NCBI GenBank assembly: GCA_963772805.1
Contig: CAVYYU010000008.1
Location: 744,001 to 808,000, forward strand
Reading direction: 5' to 3'
DNA: 64,000 bases
Source of the DNA: Legionella_A sp963772805
GTDB taxonomy: Bacteria; Pseudomonadota; Gammaproteobacteria; Legionellales; Legionellaceae
In this document: one piece after another, positions 62,915 to 64,000 of the stretch
How positions within the stretch are numbered: position 1 is the stretch's first letter
Layout: each line of letters opens with the position of its first letter
The notes under the pieces: generated by a model
Database searches by the model: none
Seen by the model: only the letters and a program-made list of their open reading frames with translations
What the model was told of the DNA's origin: nothing
Position numbers and translations under genes: made by a program

Positions 62915-64000
62915 CTAAATTACGCCATTTGTTGGCGTTTTTTGAGCATAAGCTTCTGTTGCTGTTGGATTGATAATGAAATGTCGCCATGGATGATTCG
63001 CTGGTGGCGTATACTTTTTAGCATTATTCCTTATCGTATCTACTTTCGACTCTAGTTGTTTGGCATCAACAATAGCAGCATTAGGTTTTGCTCTCTCATG
63101 GCAGGTGTAATCTAATATTTTTCCTTGGCATACTAAAGTGACTACATCATTTAGATCTTTGCAAACAGTAACCATCGAGTGCTGTAACCTATAGCCTTTT
63201 GTGTTTGTTTTAATTTGATAAATCACATTTTCATAGCTTATTTCTAGATTTTTTGAGATTTTCCGCTCATCTTGGTAGCTCAAAATCAGATTCATCTCTT
63301 CATCCGTTGGCAAATCCTTACGGTGTGCGTTCTCTGAACTTCTGGCTTCCACTGCAAAACGGCTATTGTGATCCTTTATATACGTCGGTAAATACGCATT
63401 AGCAGACTCTATATCGCTGATCCCAAGTAATCGCATCTCTTTCACTAATCGATCCTGCAGTGTCTGATTAGCGCGTTCTACGCGACCTTTCGCTTCAGGG
63501 CTGTGAGCGCAAATCAACTCGATACCCAGTTGGCCTGCTGCACGTCCAAATTGTGTTTCTGTGTCTTCTGAGGCTGTAGGTAGATTAATCCGGAATATAC
63601 CGTGTCGATCACTGTAAGTAGCTAAAGGGATTCCATGCTCAACAATATACTTATGCATTAATTTAAAATAACCAGCGGTTGTTTCAGTGGGTTCAAAGTG
63701 CAGGCTGCATAACTGGCTGGTTGCATCGTCAATAGCGACCAATAAACAACATTTAGGTCCTCGGTCTTCGAACCAGGGGTGAGGAGAGCCATCTATTTGG
63801 GTAAGCTCACCAAAACAATCGCGACGATCTCGCTGAGGATGAATTTGGGCTTGCTTCTGACGATTTGCTTTCCAGAAGCCCCATTCAACCATCCATTGTC
63901 TCAATGTCTCTTTGCTGACTTTAATACCATGTTTTTCATAGAGCTTTTCAGCAGCAAATTTAGGTCCAAAATCATAATAATGCGTTTCTATTAATGTTTT
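62915..64000 (-). CDS. ISNCY-family transposase, partial (start beyond window)
   Basis: C-terminal ~360 residues, reading on without interruption past the window end. From RQWMVEWGFWKANRQ to QKTPTNGVI the protein is identical by eye to the copy at 6495-7796. The catalytic Asp, Asp and Glu are in the visible part. The N-terminal helix-turn-helix is outside. Confidence 0.92.
   Translation of the reverse strand, partial: KTLIETHYYDFGPKFAAEKLYEKHGIKVSKETLRQWMVEWGFWKANRQKQAQIHPQRDRRDCFGELTQIDGSPHPWFEDRGPKCCLLVAIDDATSQLCSLHFEPTETTAGYFKLMHKYIVEHGIPLATYSDRHGIFRINLPTASEDTETQFGRAAGQLGIELICAHSPEAKGRVERANQTLQDRLVKEMRLLGISDIESANAYLPTYIKDHNSRFAVEARSSENAHRKDLPTDEEMNLILSYQDERKISKNLEISYENVIYQIKTNTKGYRLQHSMVTVCKDLNDVVTLVCQGKILDYTCHERAKPNAAIVDAKQLESKVDTIRNNAKKYTPPANHPWRHFIINPTATEAYAQKTPTNGVI

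Larger units (their letters stand above)
62690..64000 (-). mobile_element. Second ISNCY element, inverted, truncated by window end
   Basis: The right end at 62690 (GTCGGAGCAAAATAGAAATG) is the same as the outer right end of the copy at 6367-8021. Its structured tail and the transposase sequence in the window match the first copy. Confidence 0.92.

Noticed and set aside
6367..64000. The two ISNCY copies as ends of a ~57-kb composite transposon
   Set aside because: The interval contains core genes (argR, putA, tdk, ubiG, ETF-QO) and many independent elements; two separate insertions explain it better.
1..64000. CRISPR array
   Set aside because: No run of regularly spaced identical short repeats was seen; the periodic repeats at 12.7-13.1 kb and 61.8-62.2 kb are coding repeats.

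Overview
ORGANISM. AT-rich gammaproteobacterial chromosome. The mix is typical of an intracellular Legionellales lineage (Legionella, Coxiellaceae or Berkiella type): ordinary housekeeping genes, many eukaryote-like or effector-like genes (leucine-rich, ankyrin and helical repeats, a CaaX-box protein, an OTU-like domain, a serine carboxypeptidase) and a heavy load of insertion sequences. This placement rests on gene content read by eye; no phylogeny was run. LAYOUT. 1-5.5 kb: 3' end of pyrH overlapping frr, then exoD and an S10 carboxypeptidase on the minus strand, then an OsmC-YcaO fusion. 5.6-8.0 kb: a Ser/Pro-rich hypothetical protein with a complete ISNCY (IS1202-like) element inserted just upstream. 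8.0-15.6 kb: accessory DNA with two MITE-like elements, a GT-C membrane glycosyltransferase, a complete group II intron, a helical-repeat membrane protein, and a RelE-type toxin-antitoxin locus whose toxin is split by an IS3-family (IS407-type) element. 15.6-19.2 kb: GHKL-ATPase protein, HD hydrolase, maf, D-Ala-D-Ala dipeptidase, a small CaaX-box protein and a PspC protein. 19.2-20.6 kb: a 1.4-kb element with 52-bp inverted repeats carrying a broken IS5-type transposase and a broken GIY-YIG gene. 20.9-22.6 kb: ETF-ubiquinone oxidoreductase and tRNA-Arg(CCU). 22.7-26.5 kb: a second IS3-family element, a leucine-rich repeat protein, and an orphan antitoxin with only the tail of its toxin. 26.9-33.3 kb: a complete Tn3-family transposon with 5-bp target duplication and two cargo genes, one an effector-like protein and one a CPBP intramembrane protease. 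33.6-46.4 kb: membrane protein, argR, putA, tdk, a HEAT-repeat plus GT2 glycosyltransferase pair, an L,D-transpeptidase, a secreted LRR-like protein, a ProQ/FinO protein and ubiG. 46.4-57.7 kb: UDG-like protein, M20 hydrolase, astA, astD, mgtA, a TPR plus OTU-like protein, astB and a spermidine-synthase-like methyltransferase. 57.7-64 kb: diguanylate cyclase, a third transposase family, an ankyrin protein, and a second ISNCY copy in inverse orientation that runs off the window end. HOW IT WORKS TOGETHER. ArgR, the arginine succinyltransferase genes, PutA and ETF-QO point to amino-acid-fuelled energy metabolism, as expected of an intracellular bacterium. The accessory genes look like host-manipulation proteins shuffled by transposons. 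MOST UNUSUAL SIGNAL. Three transposons with unrelated transposases (ISNCY, IS3 and an rve-type element) each carry, between transposase stop and right end, an almost identical 31-nt structured motif (two short helices and a GNRA tetraloop), accompanied by a second hairpin followed by CCCC and GGATATTT. This looks like a shared noncoding module exchanged between elements and is the best candidate here for something undescribed.
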